Below, piece after piece: positions 18,201-27,098 of a stretch of 64,000 bases of DNA. How positions within the stretch are numbered: position 1 is the stretch's first letter; the number at the start of each line of letters is the position of its first letter. Source of the stretch: Bacteroides mediterraneensis (GTDB lineage Bacteria; Bacteroidota; Bacteroidia; Bacteroidales; Bacteroidaceae); the NCBI RefSeq assembly GCF_900128455.1, contig NZ_LT635783.1, forward strand, positions 3,462,546-3,526,545, written 5' to 3'. The notes beneath the pieces are model-generated. The model saw nothing but the letters and a program-made list of their open reading frames with translations. It was not told the DNA's origin and ran no database searches. The position numbers and the translations under genes are program-made.

Positions 18201-19184
18201 GACCGGCTGGTAAAGATTTCAGCGGCGGTCTTCGACAAGGACGGTAATGCGCTGAAAGAGACCGGGCTTGTCATAAAGCCTGAAGGTTCCGGTCTGTATG
18301 CGCAGGACAATACAGGAAAGATTGCCCTTATCGGGGTGAGCGTGGAGGAAGAGGACGAGTACGGAAATACCGTGAGCAAAATCAAGCTGACAGCCGACCA
18401 TATACAGCTGGAGGGACTGGTAACGGCCAACGGCAACTTCAAGATACTGGAAGACGGCAGCATTGAAACGACCAACGGTAAGTTTACCGGAGAGATAGAC
18501 AGCAGCAAAGGGAAAATCGGCGGCTTTGAGATAGGGAACGGCCGTATCGGTTCTGTGGCCGACTCTCACGGGAGCGGTGGCGGTCTTGCCATTTATGATG
18601 ATTTTTTCCGTGTCGGCGGCAGCAAAGGATATGTGATGTTCGGTGATGATGTGATACCGTCTTCTGCAGGAGGAGCTTTTACCGCTGTCGGTCGTATCGT
18701 GAACTCAGCCCCCAATATATACGGGAATTACGGCTTCGACCAAGCGAACTATGGATTGTTTATAGATGTTACCGGCGGTACGAAGAACTACGGTATCAGC
18801 AGCAATGCGGCATTACTTGCCCCGGCGTTTATCAATACGAAAGCCAAGCTGCTTACCTTCGGAAGTGGAAACTACACGGTGGATTTCTCACAACACAATA
18901 TCATTTTGATGTATTACAATGAACCCAACTACAGTAAGGTAGAGGTTACGCTGCCGTCGGAAAGTTCTGTGGCATACAAGTTCGGCATGAGTTACTTGCC
19001 TACCGATTTTGCAGCCATTGTCACGTTCAGGGTCAGACCCGGTTCAAAGAATATCATACTAAAAGGTATCTATAACCACAATGAAGATTTGCAAAACTAC
19101 GAGATGGCATCCGGGGACTCCGTAACGGTACTTATTACAAAAGCGGACGGATTCCGTTACCAGATATTGAATCATTCATCCTAA
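15204..19184 (+). CDS. Large tail tip protein (Tal/central fibre-like)
   Basis: 1326 residues. The N-terminal 400 residues (LLTIYDKAGTKRADV..., GEWEYNLKLYGIESLIKRF, ...DEALKAIAEKAGGKVEWWVEG) resemble the tail-hub domains of Tal/gp27-type proteins found in Bacteroidetes siphophages. The middle (about 410-900) is beta-rich and Gly-rich. Residues about 1080-1130 (ILEDGSIETTNGKFTGEIDSSKGKIGGFEIGNGRIG) resemble fibre repeats at the end of prophage tail tip proteins. It would cap the tail tube and take part in cell-surface contact. It begins 21 bp after the Dit-like gene. Confidence 0.7.
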   Translation: MLLTIYDKAGTKRADVAVNDSSTQSKEVQGDNVLSLSFSYYAFLPLDVNDYTDYLGERYWLTERYTPKQVSDGEWEYNLKLYGIESLIKRFLVLETTDGDTNPLFTLTATPREHVAMVVKAINNGMGHITDWKTGTVEGTELITIDYEGMYCDEALKAIAEKAGGKVEWWVEGQTVNVCRCEHGEEITLGYGKGLTSLERDTSNTAKFYTRLFPVGSTRNIDAEKYGSPRLMLPGGRKYIEQGVEEYGIYDHYEQDAFSGIFPRRVGTVSSVRSEEVADDEGNKFTVYYFRDGELDFDPNLYELAGETKRVSFQTGDLARLGESDDHYFEVNYDSAAREFELITIWPYDDDTQLPGGKLVPRAGDTYILWNIRMPDEYYRLAEEEFAVAVDEYNRDHWLDIAAYKAPTDPVYIEEHGIDLFVGRRVKLESRKYFPEKGYRQSRITKISRKVNEPGQMDIEISDALQVGKFDKVTDSIGALKSYTKSKTEGAALPDIIRSWDKTLPTDNNLFSARRSQKEFLSKNQPDTAKESIRFLKGVSFGEAAGGKPCGIVDGEGNAEYLTAVIRELLRSTEFVDGLTGEGWQLWIDQLTGLTNLTVDKVTARQSLVALELLIEKVRSVCGQLVVSAANGKIKDVVKQGDNYRIVFEQESGFVAHDLMRCAVTGGKKLKAYWVEVASVIAGGVLVPVSEFGGVKPEAGDECVLMGNTENPLRQNLISIAATEDGQPRIDILDGVKAKNFNGCLRCRLGKLDGIRSSAFPADKQPKGNGLYADNVWLKGTFVLMTGEDILTRFEITEGKIHSAVESLRKEIREEQSYLDNSSFADGMDKWKTGSKATLFTLGGRWIWANGGPYGTKPDGHAEIRTEGKVPYAYIRNSYIMQKLEDFRLVPEYRQTNSQGERVPGVVYLSFSYRVIKAGRLKIEFVNADKTGFENFNMFGHEEDLPVGGEKMFTLDGLWNGTGDFKLSFTGVIYISLLVFSTNKADALAYKYRTLFEQSDRLVKISAAVFDKDGNALKETGLVIKPEGSGLYAQDNTGKIALIGVSVEEEDEYGNTVSKIKLTADHIQLEGLVTANGNFKILEDGSIETTNGKFTGEIDSSKGKIGGFEIGNGRIGSVADSHGSGGGLAIYDDFFRVGGSKGYVMFGDDVIPSSAGGAFTAVGRIVNSAPNIYGNYGFDQANYGLFIDVTGGTKNYGISSNAALLAPAFINTKAKLLTFGSGNYTVDFSQHNIILMYYNEPNYSKVEVTLPSESSVAYKFGMSYLPTDFAAIVTFRVRPGSKNIILKGIYNHNEDLQNYEMASGDSVTVLITKADGFRYQILNHSS

Positions 19185-19197
19185 AAAACAGATATAT

Positions 19198-19485
19198 ATG
19201 AAAAAGTTAGATTTCAGGAATTTCAGCGTTCCCACCGGAATAACCCGTCAGACGAGGGAGGTTTTCGATGCACGTGAGCAGATAGCCGATTTGCTGTATA
19301 CGCGTGTCAGTGGCATCAAGGCCCATCGGCTTGCGTTCAAGATTTTCGAGAGTACCGGCGAGACCGAGTTCAGCGATGAGGAAACCGGGATGATACACAT
19401 GGCGGTGGAACGCTATTGTCTTCCCAATGTGATAGATGCCCTGAACGAAATCCTGGGCGGGTCAGAAACCGATAAAAACGAATGA
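19198..19485 (+). CDS. Small phage protein of unknown function
   Basis: A 95-residue, soluble, helical and acidic protein (KKLDFRNFSVPTGITRQTREVFDAREQIADLLYTR). No family is recognised. It is set between the tail tip gene and fibre genes and overlaps the next gene by ATGA (19482-19485), so it is co-translated with tail fibre proteins. It may be an assembly factor or small structural subunit; nothing in the sequence decides this. Confidence 0.7.
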   Translation: MKKLDFRNFSVPTGITRQTREVFDAREQIADLLYTRVSGIKAHRLAFKIFESTGETEFSDEETGMIHMAVERYCLPNVIDALNEILGGSETDKNE

Positions 19486-20201
19486 GTATGGCAGAAATGA
19501 CACAAGAAGAACTGGTTCAGGAAGTGCTGGACCGTGTACTCCAGAGTTCTACCGGCGTGGAGGACTTGGAGACCGTCACCTCGCTGAGCGGTGTGAAATC
19601 ACTGCCCGGGGAGAAGGACGGCAAGATGGTGAACGTCCCCCTGGAACTGATAGGGAAGCCTGCGAGCGATGCCGCCGCCCGTGCCGAGGCTGCCGCCAAG
19701 AAAGCGGAAGGAGCCGTAGCCGGACTGGAGGAAAAGACCCAGGCCGCCACGGAAGCGGCCACCAAGGCCAACGAAGCGGCAGCCAAGGCAGAAAACGCCG
19801 CTGCCAAGGTGGAACAGACTACGGCAGCAGCCATCGGCGGGGCTACCGCACGCTTTTCCTCATGGATGGAAACAGGCAACGTTTTACCTGACAAGAGTAC
19901 CAAACCGGGCGGCAGCGTAGTGTATGTAGCGGATGCCGGGAAGTTCGCCTACCACATGGACTCCACCCTGTACGGGGACTGGGATGTGGCGGGTGTGCCT
20001 CCTGCCGGCATATTCATGAATGCGGACCGGACAGCCATCCTGCCGGACAAGCTCTACCTGCTGGGTGATGCCGTATATACCGGAACAGGCGGCAGCCTGA
20101 GACTGCTGGCCTACCGGCATGAGGTGATGAGCGGGGAAGCTTACGAGGCGCTGCAGGACAAGGATGCGAATACGCTGTATCTGATTTATGAGGAGGATTG
20201 A
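19482..20201 (+). CDS. Ala-rich coiled-coil tail fibre-like protein
   Basis: A 239-residue protein. Residues about 55-115 are an Ala/Glu/Lys coiled coil with AAAKAEGA, EAATKANEAAAKAENAAAKVEQ motifs, typical of trimeric fibre shafts. The C-terminal 110 residues (GSVVYVADAGKFAYHMDSTLYGDWDVAGVPPAGIF..., ANTLYLIYEED) form a compact domain repeatedly seen in Bacteroidetes phage structural proteins. Likely a short fibre or adaptor linked to the large DGR-diversified protein downstream. It overlaps its upstream neighbour (ATGA) and is followed within 3 bp by the next small gene. Confidence 0.65.
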   Translation: MSMAEMTQEELVQEVLDRVLQSSTGVEDLETVTSLSGVKSLPGEKDGKMVNVPLELIGKPASDAAARAEAAAKKAEGAVAGLEEKTQAATEAATKANEAAAKAENAAAKVEQTTAAAIGGATARFSSWMETGNVLPDKSTKPGGSVVYVADAGKFAYHMDSTLYGDWDVAGVPPAGIFMNADRTAILPDKLYLLGDAVYTGTGGSLRLLAYRHEVMSGEAYEALQDKDANTLYLIYEED

Positions 20202-20203
20202 CG

Positions 20204-20392
20204 ATGATAACCATAGGCGGTAAGGAAATAACGGCTGCGTATGTGGGGAAACGTGCCCTGTCGGCTGTCTATGCCGGGGCAAGACTGGTGTGGTCTGCGA
20301 TAAGCAGCTGTTTCGGACTTGGATACTGGAAAGGCGACGAGCCGTGGAACGGATCGGACGCATGGAACGGTAGCAGTAAAACTGATAAATGA
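20204..20392 (+). CDS. Small tail-associated protein
   Basis: A 62-residue protein. The start at ATG 20204 is preferred over the in-frame TTG at 20198 because a good GAGGAGG ribosome-binding sequence lies at 20190-20196. Sequence MITIGGKEITAAYVGKRALSAVYAG then RLVWSAISSCFG, ending in a Trp/Gly-rich tail (YWKGDEPWNGSDAWNGSS). Such short proteins often sit between fibre genes in Bacteroidales phages; function is unknown. It lies 25 bp before the DGR target gene. Confidence 0.6.
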   Translation: MITIGGKEITAAYVGKRALSAVYAGARLVWSAISSCFGLGYWKGDEPWNGSDAWNGSSKTDK

Positions 20393-20417
20393 ATGATTAT
20401 TATAAAAGGACAGTATT

Positions 20418-23400
20418 ATGGCAAAAAGGAAAATAAGCGGAATCATCAACGCGACCGAGCATCCGATGAATCTTGAAACACCATGGAATCAGAAACAGCC
20501 GGACGGCACCTATCATGCCTATGCAGGCGATGACATCGAAGCGTTCCTGAAGAAGGAACTGTCAAACCGTACCCCTACCGAGGAACTGGTGAGCGGCGAG
20601 ACGAAACCTCCTACATCCGGAACGGTGTTCGATGCGATGGTGGGTACGGTGACGGACGTGGATGTGCAGGACAGCGAGGACGGCACCCAGTACGTGATGA
20701 CCGTCAAGCAGAAGGACAACCAGGGCGGCGAGAGCTCGAAGGAAGTGCGCTTTTCCAAGTACACGGACGATGACAAGGTGGTGGTGAACATCGACCTGAC
20801 GGACAGCGGCGGTGCGGGACTTCCCGCCTCGCAGTATCTGGCACTGGGCAGCGGCTTTGTGGTGAAATACTCCGTAGGTGTGGGCACTGCCGGTGGCGGT
20901 ACGGTGGACGGCTACAGCGACCTGAAAGCCCGTGTAATCGTGAAACGCGGTTCGACCGTCATCAGTGAGTTCCGGGATGCGGAGTTTGTGGGCGTTACAG
21001 CCGGACAGAGCTATACCTTTGACGCTTCGCCCTATCTGAAGGATGCCACTGCCTATACCGTACAGGTGGAAGCGCAGGCAACTTACCAGGACGGCACGCT
21101 GATGAAGACGGCCACGGCCATGGTGACCATGGTGGCCATGGAGCTGGAGACCACCTACTCGGCGGGCAACGGGCTGGCCGACGGGGGATATAAAAATGAC
21201 GTGAACATCCCCTTTACTGCCAAGGGCACGAGCGGTGAGAAGAACATCTACTACCGCGTGAACGGCGGACAGGCCTTTACCCTCGGTCTTTCGGCCGGCA
21301 GCGGTGTGCAGCAGAAGAACGTGACCATCCCCCTGACACAGATGCAGGAGGGTACGAACGTGGTGGAAGCCTACGCGCAGCATGAGAACTCCGGTGTGGT
21401 GAGCCGGGTGCATTACATTACGCTGCTGAAGGCAGGCGGAGGTGTGACAGCGTATGCCGGCCTGATGTTCAGCCACCGGGCAGCGGGGTTCCAGCGTGAC
21501 TGGAAACACCCGGTGCTGGAGGCAGAGCAGTTCACGGCATGGAACTTCACGTATGCCGGCTATGACCGCGATGCGTACACGGCCCGTGTGAAAGTGACCG
21601 ACCGGGGCAGCGTGGTGAAGGAAGACCTGCTGCAACGCGGTGAGACCGGCAGCTACGGACGGACGAACGTGAACGTGGAACCGTTGGACTACCGTGTGTC
21701 ATGCGGCGATGCCGTGCTTGAGGTGCAGGTGAACACCACATCGCACCCGGACATTGAAGCCACGCTGGCACCGGATGCCGTGTGTACGTTTGACGCCTTC
21801 GGGCGAAGCAACACGGAAAACAACCCGGCAAGCTGGGTGAGCGGTGACAAGCGTATGGAGTTCCGGGACGTGCTGTGGAGCGTGAACGAATATGGTGCCG
21901 GTAGCGGCTGGCACAAGGACCGCCTGCTGCTGGCCGGTGGTGCAGGTATGACCCTGACCGCTGACGGCGGTTACCGCCCCTTCAACGAGGCGGACAAGCC
22001 CGAGGGATTTGCCATCCGTGACGTGGGCATGACGCTGGAGATAGAATACAGCACGGCCAACGTGACGGATACGGATGCCGAGCTGATCACCTGCCTGGGG
22101 CAGCTGGACAACGGCAACCGGTACGGGCTGATTGTGACTCCGGAAGAGGCCAAGTTCCTGACCGGTGTGGTGACCGAGGCGATGGATGCCGGACAGATGC
22201 TGCGCTATGAAGACTCGGTGGGTACCAAGTTCCAGCCGGGTACGAATATCCGCATTACCTACGTGTTCTATCCGAACGTGCAGACCAACGAACAGCGCAC
22301 GCTGATCGGTTTCTATGTGAACGGTGAAGAGTCGGCTGCTTCCAAGTGGCTCGACAAGGTGAATTTTGACATTCAGAGCCAGTTGGAATTTAAGTCGGCG
22401 GGTGCCGACCTGAACGTGAAGAGCGTGCGTATCTATAACAAGGCGCTGACCTCGGACGAGGTGCTGAACAACTACATCGTGGACCGCAACCACCTGGAGG
22501 ATGCCGACGGGGAACCGGGCGTGCGCTCACTGGATGAGGACAACCGCGTGCTGAATGAAGGAGATACGGTGAGCATGGAGAAGCTGATGGGGCTGATGAA
22601 GAAGCGCCGGAACTCGATCCTGGTACTGATAGGCACGGGCAGCGTGGGCAGTGAGGTTCCGAGCGACAGCGACACGCTGAACGTGGTGGATGCACTGGCC
22701 CAGCTGAACGACAAGAAGGCCAACAAACTGGTAAGGGAGGTCCGTTTCTATAACGGAGAGGACAGGACGCTTGACTTTATCCTTACCAACGTATATGTCC
22801 GTATTCAGGGTACTTCTTCCGTGAACTATGCCAGAAAGAACTTCCGTTTCTACTTCCAGAAGACGGCAAGCGGCTGGACGGTTACATTGAGCTACGGGGA
22901 GATTGACGGAAACGGCAGGCAGAAGAATCCGGTGGTAACTACCGGCAAAAAAAATCTCTTCAAGTTACGCAGGAACTCGGTAGGCGCGAAGCTGGCATGT
23001 TCCAAATGCGACTTCTCGGACTCGTCCATGACCACCAATACCGGAGGTGCGAAGCTTATCAATGACGGACTGAAAGAGATGGGGCTGCTTACGCCTGCCC
23101 AGCGTTACGCCAAAGACCATGGGCTGAAGGACGATTACCGTTCGGCCATCGACGGCCTGCCGTGCGACCTGTTCGTAGCGAAGAGTGCCGACGAAGACCT
23201 GACCTATTACGGCCAGTACAACATGAACAACGAGAAGAGCGACAGCTACCCCATCTTCGGGCAGGATGAGACCATCGGCGGCGAGAAATGGGGCGAGGGC
23301 GACACGCTGAACTACCTGGAAGCCGACGAGGAAGGACACAAGCAGTACCTGCCCGTCTGCTTCGAGACGCTGAACAACTCCAATCCGCTGTGCCTGTTCC

Positions 23401-26400
23401 ACTGGTTGCCGAGTACCGAACCGGAGCATAAGGATTTCATGGACTACAACTTTGACGGAGGACTGGAATTTAATCATCCGAAAGATACCTTCTGGTCGGA
23501 CGGAGGCGGTGACGCGGAGGAAGAACCGAACCTGAAAGACCACCTCGGTACCGGTGACAAGTACGACAAGATGTACAAGGCCACCGACCGCATGATGAGT
23601 TTCGTCTACCGGTGCGTAAAGGAAACGCCTGCGGGCAGGAACATGGTTTACAGCACGGAATCCCATTCGTTCGAGGGGGTGGACTATGAGGACGACGGCG
23701 ACAAGTTCCCTACCGCCAAGTGGCAGAGCGATACGTTCAGGAAAGAGGCATCGAAGTATTTCGACCTTCCCCACCTGATTGCCTACTATCTGTACGTGCA
23801 GTTCAACCTCGGCGTGGACCAGCTTGCGAAGAACATGCTTATCCGCACATGGGACGGTGTGAAATGGTCGATTGACTATTATGACGGCGACTGCCAGCTC
23901 GGTTCTGACAACAAGTCGTTCCTGACCGGGAAGTATGACGACAACCGCCAGACGAAGCGCGACGGGGCTTATGTGATGCAGGGTCATAACTCGTGGCTGT
24001 GGAACCTCATCGTGGCCAATTGCTGGGACATGATTGTGGAGATTATGGTGAGCGGATGGAACGGGGGCGCAAGCTTCATGAGTGCTTTCAGTATCCAGAA
24101 AGCCATTGACCATTTCGATACCGAACAGATGAAGAAGTGGTGCTCGCGCCTCTATAACAAGTCCGGCATCTTCAAATACATCTATCCGTTCCTGAACGAA
24201 ATGCCGGTGGGTGCGGACGGAGCCAAACAGACCTATCCGCAAATCTACGGTCTGAAGGGTTCGTTGAAAGCACACCGAAACTACTTCATCCAACGCCGGT
24301 ATGACCTGAAGCAGGTGGAGTACGGCTATGTATCCACGCTGGGTGCCCAGTTCTACCAGAGTACGGCATCGCTGGACAAGGCCTACACGCTGAAACCGAT
24401 GCAGTACCGTCTGACCATTCCGTACCGTGTGCAGCTTTCCACCAGCAACGGCGTGCAGGCCGACAGCGGCGTGGTGGATGCGGACGTGCTCCACTCGTTG
24501 CAGCTGACCCGTGCCTTCGGTGAAAATGACCCGTTGAAGATCATCGGTGCGGCGAAAGTCAAGGAACTGGTTTGGCATGAGGATGCGTTCGCAATCGGCT
24601 TCAACTTCGGTCTGCTGACCTCACTGGTAAAACTCGACATGAGCGTGGAGAAAGCCAGCGGTTACCGGAACGGCTCGTTCATGGCTTCGACGAACGGCAT
24701 GCTGCTTCTGGAAGAAGTGAACATGCGGAACAACCGGCTGGCCCGGAACGGGGACAACGGCAATGTGGCTACTTTGGACTTGAGCTGGCAGGGCCGCCTG
24801 AAGAAACTGGACGTGAGGGGTACGGGGCTGACCCGTGTGAAACTGGCCACCGGTGCGCCCGTTGTGCAGTTATGCCTGCCGGACACGATTGAGGAACTGT
24901 TCCTGGAATATCTGACCAAGCTGTCCGACAGTGGCCTGATACTGGAAGGCATCAATAATGTGCGGGGCTACCGCTACACCAACTGCCCCGGCATCGACGG
25001 GTTCGCTATGCTGGAACGCCTTCACCAGGCCAGACTGAACGGCAGCGGCAAGCTGGAACGCTTCGTGCTGGAGATAGACCGGGAAGACGACGGAACCCTG
25101 CTGAAGAAGTATTACGACTACGGAACGTATACGCAGACGGGTGCCGTGGATGACCGGCATTCGGGACTGAGGGGCAAGCTGACCCTGACGAAGTATCTGG
25201 CTGATGAGGAACTGGAGAAGTATGCCGCCCGTTATCCGGAACTGACCATCAAGCAGCCGCCCTATACGATGATTGAGTTTGACGACAGTGTGGCCGACGA
25301 TGCCAATGTTTCGAACCTGGACAACAAGACGGGGTACAAATTCGGCAATACGTACAAAATGAGCGGGCATGTGAATGCCATCCTGTCCAAGCGCCACCGC
25401 GTATTGGCCAAGGTGACCAGGATGCCCACGAGCCGGAAGGTGGAGATAGCCGGGCAGCAGGTGGAAGTGAACAACCCGGACGGGGAGATGACCTATTTCC
25501 CCCTGCATGACGAAAGCTCGAACTTCTATGCCGATGCGGAGGATATGAACGATTGCACGGTGGCGAAGCTGGACGGCAGCGAGGGAGACTGGATGATGTA
25601 TGAGCCGTTTTACTGGAGCAAAGGCATCAACGATTATTTGAACAACAAGAAGTACGCCTGCTACAGCAGTTATCCGGAGGACGAAATGCCCCCGATTCCG
25701 GACGCGACGGTACTGACACTGGATGCCATCAAGGAGACACAGGGCGGCTGGCTGGGTGAACGCAAGATCATGAGCGGCAAGCCCACGCTGATGGAATCCT
25801 ATACGACGGACAAGGCTTATTCCGTGTGCAAAGTGGACGTGTCGGGTTACAGACGTGTCCGCTTCCCGAGCGTTCCAGGAACAGGGCTTATCGGCAGTGT
25901 GTTTGCTGATGCGGAGGGAAACATCCTGAAGAGTATTGTGGTGCCGACCATCGGCTTGAAATTTGAAGCCGGCATGTATCTGATAGCAGACGTTCCGGAA
26001 CGTGCTACAGCCCTGCATTTCTCCATTCTGAACACGGCAGAGTTTGACTGCGTGGTGCTGAGCAACAGCGACAAGATAGAGGACATGGAACCGGATTGGG
26101 TGGCCAATGAGGAACATCTGTGTGCCGTTGTGGGCAGTTCTGTAGTGGGCAGCAAGTTGCGTGCCTGCATAACCGGAGCTTCGACCACGGCAAGCATGAC
26201 ATGGACGGACTTCCACTATTACAGCCAGCAGCGTGGCATGCAGCAGATAGATGCCCTGATGCACAGCCGCATCGCGAACCTGAGCTATGCAAAGTACGGG
26301 CGTAGGGACATGCAGGAACAATGCGGTGCCGGTCAGCATAACAATAACCGGACAACGGGTGGAACGGCCGACCATGGAATGACAGACACCATCGGCTATG

Positions 26401-26969
26401 ACGAAGCGTATGTCATCAACAACAAAATCACGAATTCGCTGATTGACGGCTTGGTGCATCAGTATGCCTGGTATAAGAGCCGGGACGAATACGGACAGGC
26501 GACCGTGGTGCAGGTGAACAATATCTGCTGCCTGGGCTACGAGGACATCTACGGCAACAAGTATGACATGATGGACGGCGTGGATCTGCCGAATGACAGC
26601 GGCAACCAGGGCAAATGGCGCATCTGGATGCCTGACGGCAGTATCCGTATGGTACAGGGCAAGAAGGACAGCGGTCAGTGGATTACAGGCGTGGCGCACG
26701 GCAAGTATATGGACATGGTTCCGGTAGGTAATTTGAACGGATCATCTTCCACCTACTATACCGACATGTACTGGATAAGCACCGCTACAGTCCGTGTGGT
26801 CTATCGCGGGTACAGCTATGCGTATGCGCTTGGCGGTGTGTCGTATGCGCATGCGTTTTACGATGCTTCGCTTACGAGTGCGAATGTCGGCTCGCGTCTG
26901 GCCTTCCGCGGCAAAATCGTCCGGGCGCAAAGCGTGGCAGCGTACAAGGCGATACGCGAGGTGGCGTAA
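20418..26969 (+). CDS. DGR target: giant fibre/adhesin-like protein with C-terminal variable C-type-lectin-like domain
   Basis: 2183 residues; probably the receptor-binding tail protein. In order: N-terminal beta-rich region (1-330, Ig-like repeats), a LamG/concanavalin-like unit (about 520-695, VRIYNKALTSDEV at its end), a CotH-kinase-like region (about 790-1200: VYVRIQGTSSVNYARKNFRFYF near 790 and WSIDYYDGDCQLGSDN near 1150), an LRR-like stretch (about 1400-1530), more beta-rich sequence, and a C-terminal lectin-like domain. The last domain holds the variable repeat: variable residues 2133, 2134, 2136, 2138, 2143, 2145, 2147, 2148, 2152, 2154 and 2156, then the invariant SRLAFRGKIVRAQS. DGR variable proteins of this kind change binding specificity. 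The lectin and DGR calls are strong, the internal domains tentative. Confidence 0.88.
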   Translation: MAKRKISGIINATEHPMNLETPWNQKQPDGTYHAYAGDDIEAFLKKELSNRTPTEELVSGETKPPTSGTVFDAMVGTVTDVDVQDSEDGTQYVMTVKQKDNQGGESSKEVRFSKYTDDDKVVVNIDLTDSGGAGLPASQYLALGSGFVVKYSVGVGTAGGGTVDGYSDLKARVIVKRGSTVISEFRDAEFVGVTAGQSYTFDASPYLKDATAYTVQVEAQATYQDGTLMKTATAMVTMVAMELETTYSAGNGLADGGYKNDVNIPFTAKGTSGEKNIYYRVNGGQAFTLGLSAGSGVQQKNVTIPLTQMQEGTNVVEAYAQHENSGVVSRVHYITLLKAGGGVTAYAGLMFSHRAAGFQRDWKHPVLEAEQFTAWNFTYAGYDRDAYTARVKVTDRGSVVKEDLLQRGETGSYGRTNVNVEPLDYRVSCGDAVLEVQVNTTSHPDIEATLAPDAVCTFDAFGRSNTENNPASWVSGDKRMEFRDVLWSVNEYGAGSGWHKDRLLLAGGAGMTLTADGGYRPFNEADKPEGFAIRDVGMTLEIEYSTANVTDTDAELITCLGQLDNGNRYGLIVTPEEAKFLTGVVTEAMDAGQMLRYEDSVGTKFQPGTNIRITYVFYPNVQTNEQRTLIGFYVNGEESAASKWLDKVNFDIQSQLEFKSAGADLNVKSVRIYNKALTSDEVLNNYIVDRNHLEDADGEPGVRSLDEDNRVLNEGDTVSMEKLMGLMKKRRNSILVLIGTGSVGSEVPSDSDTLNVVDALAQLNDKKANKLVREVRFYNGEDRTLDFILTNVYVRIQGTSSVNYARKNFRFYFQKTASGWTVTLSYGEIDGNGRQKNPVVTTGKKNLFKLRRNSVGAKLACSKCDFSDSSMTTNTGGAKLINDGLKEMGLLTPAQRYAKDHGLKDDYRSAIDGLPCDLFVAKSADEDLTYYGQYNMNNEKSDSYPIFGQDETIGGEKWGEGDTLNYLEADEEGHKQYLPVCFETLNNSNPLCLFHWLPSTEPEHKDFMDYNFDGGLEFNHPKDTFWSDGGGDAEEEPNLKDHLGTGDKYDKMYKATDRMMSFVYRCVKETPAGRNMVYSTESHSFEGVDYEDDGDKFPTAKWQSDTFRKEASKYFDLPHLIAYYLYVQFNLGVDQLAKNMLIRTWDGVKWSIDYYDGDCQLGSDNKSFLTGKYDDNRQTKRDGAYVMQGHNSWLWNLIVANCWDMIVEIMVSGWNGGASFMSAFSIQKAIDHFDTEQMKKWCSRLYNKSGIFKYIYPFLNEMPVGADGAKQTYPQIYGLKGSLKAHRNYFIQRRYDLKQVEYGYVSTLGAQFYQSTASLDKAYTLKPMQYRLTIPYRVQLSTSNGVQADSGVVDADVLHSLQLTRAFGENDPLKIIGAAKVKELVWHEDAFAIGFNFGLLTSLVKLDMSVEKASGYRNGSFMASTNGMLLLEEVNMRNNRLARNGDNGNVATLDLSWQGRLKKLDVRGTGLTRVKLATGAPVVQLCLPDTIEELFLEYLTKLSDSGLILEGINNVRGYRYTNCPGIDGFAMLERLHQARLNGSGKLERFVLEIDREDDGTLLKKYYDYGTYTQTGAVDDRHSGLRGKLTLTKYLADEELEKYAARYPELTIKQPPYTMIEFDDSVADDANVSNLDNKTGYKFGNTYKMSGHVNAILSKRHRVLAKVTRMPTSRKVEIAGQQVEVNNPDGEMTYFPLHDESSNFYADAEDMNDCTVAKLDGSEGDWMMYEPFYWSKGINDYLNNKKYACYSSYPEDEMPPIPDATVLTLDAIKETQGGWLGERKIMSGKPTLMESYTTDKAYSVCKVDVSGYRRVRFPSVPGTGLIGSVFADAEGNILKSIVVPTIGLKFEAGMYLIADVPERATALHFSILNTAEFDCVVLSNSDKIEDMEPDWVANEEHLCAVVGSSVVGSKLRACITGASTTASMTWTDFHYYSQQRGMQQIDALMHSRIANLSYAKYGRRDMQEQCGAGQHNNNRTTGGTADHGMTDTIGYDEAYVINNKITNSLIDGLVHQYAWYKSRDEYGQATVVQVNNICCLGYEDIYGNKYDMMDGVDLPNDSGNQGKWRIWMPDGSIRMVQGKKDSGQWITGVAHGKYMDMVPVGNLNGSSSTYYTDMYWISTATVRVVYRGYSYAYALGGVSYAHAFYDASLTSANVGSRLAFRGKIVRAQSVAAYKAIREVA
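26789..26901 (+). repeat. DGR variable repeat (VR)
   Basis: 113 bp, aligned without gaps to the TR at 27392-27504 (offset 603). It differs at 13 positions and every one is an adenine in TR. In frame, TR Asn codons became S, Y, Y, L, Y, H, F, Y, L, S and one unchanged N. The first 25 bp and the last 22 bp are identical to TR; the GC-rich 3' end (GTCGGCTCGCGTCTGG) is where the initiation-of-mutagenic-homing site would be expected. Confidence 0.97.
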
Positions 26970-27015
26970 GCGCAAAGCGCCAAAGCGTGGAGCGAAGCGA
27001 CTAAAACGAAAGAAC

Positions 27016-27073
27016 GGGATTCGGATGGTTTCCGAATTCCATTTAAAAGGTATTCAAATACCGGCGAAGCCGG
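27016..27073 (+). other. Cluster of hairpins downstream of the DGR target gene
   Basis: Three inverted repeats follow the target gene stop: an imperfect one (GGATTCGG...CCGAATTCC, about 27018-27040), GGTATT-CA-AATACC (27049-27062) and CCGGC-GAA-GCCGG (27061-27073). The last two share two bases, so they exclude each other. They could attenuate transcription or act as the structural element that some DGRs need just downstream of VR. No U-tract strong enough for a clear terminator follows. Confidence 0.55.
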
Positions 27074-27098
27074 TCGAAAAAATAGAATTTTGAGGTAT

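Noticed and set aside
22965..24578. Long open frame on the - strand (also 24870-26699, 20562-21635, 15210-16451 and 9751-10881)
   Set aside because: All are antisense to well-supported tail genes of high GC content; His/Val/Leu-rich composition typical of antisense shadows.
26794..27093. Open frame crossing VR in another frame
   Set aside because: It runs over the end of the target gene and the hairpins, is rich in Arg/Met from the repeat and has no start signal; a shadow of the target gene.
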